DNA of 64,000 nucleotides from Fluviibacter sp048859965 (GTDB lineage: Bacteria > Pseudomonadota > Gammaproteobacteria > Burkholderiales > Rhodocyclaceae). This document shows, one piece after another, positions 60,171 through 64,000 of the stretch. The notes under the pieces are model-generated. The model was not told the origin of the DNA and ran no database searches. It worked only from the letters and a program-made list of their open reading frames with translations. Numbering within the stretch: position 1 is the first letter of the stretch; the number at the start of each line of letters is the position of its first letter. The stretch lies in contig JBLIZO010000015.1 of NCBI GenBank assembly GCA_048859965.1, positions 5,884 through 69,883 on the forward strand, read 5' to 3'. Made by a program: the position numbers and the translations under genes.

Positions 60171-60206
60171 AAAACAAAACGGCACGGTGGTGCCGTTTTG
60201 TTTTTT
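60171..60206. terminator. Bidirectional terminator after the GntP permease gene
   Basis: AAAACAAAACGGCAC (60171-60185) and GTGCCGTTTTGTTTT (60190-60204) form a perfect 15-bp stem with loop GGTG and T-runs on both strands, between two convergent genes. Confidence 0.92.
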
Positions 60207-60211
60207 CAGGA

Positions 60212-61783
60212 TCAGGGCGTGGCTTCGGGTTCGGCGAACAGTTCTTTCAGGAAGGCTTCGCGTTCGGCATCGTCGATCGGTTTGACCTTCCCGTACACGG
60301 CGGGAACCGGTGTCGCCGCCGCCGCAGGGCGTGGGTCGCGGATCCCTGCGTCAATCCGTTCGAGGATGAAAGGGAAGAACGGGTTGGAGGCGATGCGCGA
60401 TAGGAAATCCACGTTAACGACCATGACCCCACGTTCGCCACGTGGTGCGAGGGTGCCTAATTGAACGCCAAAGTCTTCTTTCGAGGTGTCAGGTTCCAGA
60501 CCGTAGAGCGAGTCGCTGAGTGGGAACGGGATCGAGACATGCGACATTGAAAAGATTTCGGCCGGATAGCGTATCCGCAGGGGCGTGACACTGGGCGCAG
60601 TTTGGCCGGCATTGAACGTCGTGACCGTCGTCATGTCCGGGTCTGCGGGATTGTTGCCGATAATGGATAGACGGTAGGGTTGGGGCAGGCTCGGCATGAT
60701 CCGGTCCAGCATCGTCAGCGAGTTACGGTTCAGCAGGGGGCCGAAGCGTACCGAACGGTTTACGTCGAAAAGGACGAGTTCGCTGCCATTGGCCGGCAGG
60801 TACGTGTAGAGCGAGGTGATGATGGCGCGTGTGCTCACGGTGAAATCCATGACCGACTGGAATGTCAGAATCGGCGCGATGTCTTTCAGTGTTGCATTAT
60901 TGGCCATGCGGACGATCTGTTCCTGCAACGCCTGCGTCAGACGGTGGCTTTGGCGACCGCCGTTGACGGGAAACGAGTTGTATTTGAACGGGTTGAATTC
61001 AGGCACGATACTCAGCCAGGCGGCCTTGGCGAACGCAGGCAGGACAGCCGGCAGCCCTGCGAAACCGGCCAGTCGGGCAAAACGGGTGATGCCGATCATC
61101 GGCGACAACAGAATCAGGCGGTCAGGACGGGCCAGTTGTTTGTTTTCGATGGCGTCCAAGGCGTATTTGACCGCCAATGCACCGCCGTTGGAAAAGCCGA
61201 CGATATGCAGGGGGGCTTCGGCACCGCTCAGACGTTTTGCCTCCCGAACTGCAAGACGGGTCGCCGCCATCCACTCCTCCCATTCGACATGGCTGAGTCC
61301 GGCGGGTACGGTGCCGTGTCCCGGCAGGCGAATGGCTACCACGGCAAAGCCATCGGCTGCGTAGCGACGGGCGATGTGGCGCAAGCTGTAGGGCGAATCG
61401 GTCAGACCGTGCAGCAGCACGACTGAACCGACAGGTTTGCCGACCGGCTGCAGGCTATAGGAACGGTTCCAGTCCTGCGTATAGTTGCCGGGGTAGACGT
61501 CGCTGTTGGCGTAATAGCGGTTAAATGCGGTTTGCGCCTCCGGCCCGAGCTTGTCGGTCACTTCGCTGCGTACCGAGTCGAAAGCCTTTGTTTCCGCCGC
61601 CAGGTAGGCTGTCCAGTCGCCTTTGTCCATGGCGGTGATGGACATTTCCTGTGGTACGAAGGTATGCCAGGGTTTTAAGGGTGTCATCTGGTGGGTGTTC
61701 CAGATGCGTCCTGCAAAAAAAGCGATGATGGCGATGAGCGCCACAAGAAGAATGATTTTGGCGCTTTTTTTCAGGAGCTGCAT
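60212..61783 (-). CDS. Membrane-anchored alpha/beta hydrolase
   Basis: A 523-residue protein with an N-terminal anchor (KIILLVALIAIIAFFAGRIW) and a periplasmic alpha/beta-hydrolase domain (about 115-330). The oxyanion region is VVLLHGLTDSPYSLR and the nucleophile serine is in IVGFSNGGALAVKYAL. The C-terminal 200 residues have no recognised domain. The ATG at 61783 is the first possible; the frame is open further right but reads implausibly. Substrate unknown. It faces the DUF485-actP run across about 300 bases. Confidence 0.8.
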   Translation of the reverse strand: MQLLKKSAKIILLVALIAIIAFFAGRIWNTHQMTPLKPWHTFVPQEMSITAMDKGDWTAYLAAETKAFDSVRSEVTDKLGPEAQTAFNRYYANSDVYPGNYTQDWNRSYSLQPVGKPVGSVVLLHGLTDSPYSLRHIARRYAADGFAVVAIRLPGHGTVPAGLSHVEWEEWMAATRLAVREAKRLSGAEAPLHIVGFSNGGALAVKYALDAIENKQLARPDRLILLSPMIGITRFARLAGFAGLPAVLPAFAKAAWLSIVPEFNPFKYNSFPVNGGRQSHRLTQALQEQIVRMANNATLKDIAPILTFQSVMDFTVSTRAIITSLYTYLPANGSELVLFDVNRSVRFGPLLNRNSLTMLDRIMPSLPQPYRLSIIGNNPADPDMTTVTTFNAGQTAPSVTPLRIRYPAEIFSMSHVSIPFPLSDSLYGLEPDTSKEDFGVQLGTLAPRGERGVMVVNVDFLSRIASNPFFPFILERIDAGIRDPRPAAAATPVPAVYGKVKPIDDAEREAFLKELFAEPEATP

Positions 61784-62086
61784 GATGATGAGGTTCCGAG
61801 GGCGATGGGTCTGCGCACAGACAGGGCGTTGCCGCAAGCAAGCGGATACGGCCGCACATAAGACGATAACGCCCGATTGTAGCAAAGCATCTTTATGTGG
61901 CGGAGCGCTTGCGGGCGGCCGCCGCGCCGGGCGGCTGTGGCCGGTTGTGTGGTGTGATTGCAACAGTCGGCAAAGGCTGACAGATTTGGCGAGGCTGTAA
62001 GTAGTTTGTAAGCGTCGCCCCGTACCCTTGCCACACGCGCTAAATGTGTAACTCGTTAGCGCATCCATAAAGAGGAGGAGAAATCC
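61784..62086. promoter_or_regulatory. 303-base divergent spacer before DUF485-actP
   Basis: The spacer has no plausible gene. TGTAAG occurs twice in the same orientation at 61996-62001 and 62007-62012, an 11-base period of one helical turn, as in sites for response regulators. A strong AGGAGGAG ribosome binding site at its right end serves DUF485. No clear -35/-10 pair was found. Confidence 0.4.
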
Positions 62087-62395
62087 ATGTTAGACCCCAC
62101 GACCGCCAAGATCTTGGCAGACCCGAAGTTCAAAGAAATGGTCGCGGTTCGGAACAGCTACAGCTGGATCTGTACCGTGCTCATGCTCATTGCCTACTTC
62201 GGTTTCATCCTGACCCTGGCCTTTGACAAGGCTATCTTTGCTCAAAAAATCGGTGACGGCGTTATGACGCTGGGTGTACCGGTGGGTCTGGGCGTGATTC
62301 TGTTCACGATCATCATCACGGCTATTTACGTGAAGAAGGCCAACACGGACTTCGACGCAATGAAAGACGCCGTCATCAAGGACGTTCAAAAATGA
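62087..62395 (+). CDS. DUF485 membrane protein (YjcH-like)
   Basis: A 102-residue inner-membrane protein with two hydrophobic segments (WICTVLMLIAYFGFILTLAF and VPVGLGVILFTIIITAIYV), found upstream of acetate permease genes across Proteobacteria. Its function is unproven but it is thought to work with ActP. AGGAGGAG lies just before the ATG at 62087. The stop overlaps the actP start by 4 bases (ATGA). Confidence 0.93.
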   Translation: MLDPTTAKILADPKFKEMVAVRNSYSWICTVLMLIAYFGFILTLAFDKAIFAQKIGDGVMTLGVPVGLGVILFTIIITAIYVKKANTDFDAMKDAVIKDVQK

Positions 62396-64000
62396 CCAAG
62401 ATGAATAAGACGCTTATTGCGCTGGGTGCGCTTCTCCTGAGTGGTGCAGCGTTGGCCGCTGGTGCAGATCTGGGTAACACTGCCAAGCAGGCCACGAACT
62501 GGACTGCGATTGCCATGTTCGGTATTTTCGTTGCGTTCACCCTGTACATCACCAAGTGGGCTGCAGGCAAGACGAAGACGGCTGCCGACTTCTACACCGC
62601 CGGTGGTGGGATTACCGGTTTCCAGAACGGCCTGGCGATTGCGGGCGATTATATGTCGGCTGCTTCGTTCCTGGGTATTTCGGGCCTGGTGTTCGCCAAC
62701 GGCTTCGACGGCCTGATCTTCTCGATCGGCTGGTTGGTCGGCTGGCCGATCATCACCTTCCTGCTGGCAGAGCGCCTGCGCAACCTCGGCAAGTTCACCT
62801 TTGCCGACGTGGTTGCCTTCCGCTTCCAACAGACCCCGGTCCGTGTGTTTGCTGCAACCGGTACGCTGGTTGTGGTGGCGTTCTACATGATTGCCCAGAT
62901 GGTGGGCGCAGGTCAGCTCATCAAGGTGTTGTTCGGCCTTGAGTACACCTACGCCGTGATCCTGGTCGGTATCATCATGTGTCTGTACGTGCTGTTCGGC
63001 GGCATGACGGCAACGACCTGGGTGCAGGTCATCAAGGCCGTGATGCTGCTGTCGGGTGCGACCTTCATGGCGCTGGCGGTGCTGTTTGCTTTCGGCTTCA
63101 GCCCGGAAGCCCTGTTCGCCAAGGCCGTTGAAGTCCACGCCAAGCACGATGCCATCATGTCGCCGGGTGGCCTGATCAAGGATCCGATTTCAGCGATTTC
63201 GATTGGTATGGCGCTGATGTTCGGTACCGCGGGTCTGCCACACATCCTGATGCGCTTCTTCACCGTGCCGAATGCCAAGGAAGCCCGTAAGTCGGTTGCC
63301 TGGGCGACCACCTGGATCGGTTACTTCTACATCCTGACCTTCATCATCGGTTTCGGTGCCATCGTGTTCCTGATCCAGGATCCGGGTGCATACTATGTCG
63401 ATGGCGATCTGGCCAAGGGTCTGAAGGGCGGCGGCAACATGGCGGCTATCCACCTGGCTAACGCTGTGGGTGGTGACCTGTTCCTGGGCTTCATCTCGGC
63501 GGTGGCTTTCGCAACCATTCTGGCTGTGGTTGCCGGTCTGACGCTGGCCGGTGCATCGGCTGTGTCGCATGACCTGTACGCCACCGTCATCAAGGAAGGC
63601 AAGGCCGATCAGGCTGCTGAAATGCGTGTTTCGAAGATCACTACGCTGATCCTGGCAGTAGTTGCTATTCTTCTGGGCATTGCCTTCGAGAAACAGAACG
63701 TCGCCTATATGGTGATGCTGGCCTTCGCCATTGCTTGTTCGGCGAACTTCCCGGTGTTGCTGATGTCGGTCATGTGGAAGGACTGCACGACCAAGGGTGC
63801 TGTAGTCGGTGGTTTCGTCGGTCTGCTGGCTTCGGCTGGTCTGACGATCCTGTCGCCGGCAGTGTACGAAGCTGTGATGGGCAACCCGAAGGGTAGCGCA
63901 CCGTTCCCGTACGGTTCGCCGGCGCTGTTCTCGATGACAGCCGCCTTCGTGACCATCTGGATCGTGTCGAAGCTGGACGGCAGTGCCCGTGCTCAGCAAG
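62392..64000 (+). CDS. actP: Cation/acetate symporter ActP (partial, runs off the window)
   Basis: A solute:sodium symporter that takes up acetate and similar short-chain acids. The frame opens at the ATG at 62392 and is still open at the window end, giving 536 residues. It has an N-terminal signal-like segment (LIALGALLLSGAALAA), the SSF stretch ADFYTAGGGITGFQNGLAI and GDYMSAASFLGISGLVF, and MFGTAGLPHILMRFFTVP, all characteristic of ActP. It is translationally coupled to DUF485. Confidence 0.95.
   Translation, partial: MTKMNKTLIALGALLLSGAALAAGADLGNTAKQATNWTAIAMFGIFVAFTLYITKWAAGKTKTAADFYTAGGGITGFQNGLAIAGDYMSAASFLGISGLVFANGFDGLIFSIGWLVGWPIITFLLAERLRNLGKFTFADVVAFRFQQTPVRVFAATGTLVVVAFYMIAQMVGAGQLIKVLFGLEYTYAVILVGIIMCLYVLFGGMTATTWVQVIKAVMLLSGATFMALAVLFAFGFSPEALFAKAVEVHAKHDAIMSPGGLIKDPISAISIGMALMFGTAGLPHILMRFFTVPNAKEARKSVAWATTWIGYFYILTFIIGFGAIVFLIQDPGAYYVDGDLAKGLKGGGNMAAIHLANAVGGDLFLGFISAVAFATILAVVAGLTLAGASAVSHDLYATVIKEGKADQAAEMRVSKITTLILAVVAILLGIAFEKQNVAYMVMLAFAIACSANFPVLLMSVMWKDCTTKGAVVGGFVGLLASAGLTILSPAVYEAVMGNPKGSAPFPYGSPALFSMTAAFVTIWIVSKLDGSARAQQ

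Noticed and set aside
61784..62068. A 95-residue extension of the alpha/beta hydrolase into the actP leader
   Set aside because: The composition is implausible (Arg/Cys/Pro-rich), and the membrane anchor directly follows the ATG at 61783.

Overview
The window is dense, fairly GC-rich chromosomal DNA from a Gram-negative bacterium. It is most likely a betaproteobacterium: cytochrome c4/engB/hemB, rhodanese/grxC/secB/gpsA, ccsA-like/pilB/pilC beside ffh, and rplM/rpsI are runs typical of that class, and UbiA-type coq7, SecB and a Nudix RppH agree. I cannot name a genus. There is no phage, insertion sequence, CRISPR array or rRNA. About 60 protein genes and one tRNA fill nearly all the sequence.

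Layout. 1-16300: a DctA/GltP-type symporter, the opposing thyA-pgi-folA run, an M17 aminopeptidase, darP, pmbA with a phosphatase, glyA-nrdR-ribD, an isolated Fic gene with a hairpin around its start codon, and gpmA-ctpA-moeB/thiF with a previously uncalled 46-codon membrane ORF. 16300-30400: rhodanese-grxC-secB-gpsA, trmL/comF, bioB-bioC-DUF455, cytochrome c4, engB-hemB, a HAD nucleotidase with argB, then aspS-barstar-nudB and DUF502. 30500-42200: a type IV pilus/type II secretion ATPase and membrane-protein pair with a CcsA-like protein, ffh, an EamA transporter, proS, rppH, coq7, OsmC, a candidate small RNA, rplM-rpsI and tRNA-Phe. 42200-46700: a mixed accessory block (speG, a periplasmic phytochelatin-synthase-like protein, DUF4239, a patatin lipoprotein) and fpr. 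46800-64000: a large MscS-type channel, a structured leader RNA ending in a terminator, a seven-gene Mrp-type cation/proton antiporter operon, META and CREST membrane/envelope genes, a patatin/GntP pair, an anchored alpha/beta hydrolase, and DUF485-actP running off the end.

How the genes fit together. thyA and folA sit in one run and cover the dTMP cycle, with glyA (one-carbon units) nearby. bioB and bioC are translationally coupled. The seven Mrp genes overlap by a few bases each, so they should be made together as one membrane complex. patatin-GntP and DUF485-actP suggest growth on hydroxybutyrate-like acids and acetate.

The signals that ordinary gene calling does not explain are: (1) a perfect 12-bp inverted repeat with the Fic start codon in its loop, plus a competing upstream arm; (2) a roughly 195-nt structured leader with mutually exclusive pairings and a terminator before the Mrp operon; (3) a roughly 100-nt terminated transcript with anti-Shine-Dalgarno C-rich repeats before rplM; (4) an 18-bp perfect palindrome between comF and bioB; (5) a 46-aa membrane ORF downstream of moeB/thiF. 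All of these are inferences from sequence alone.
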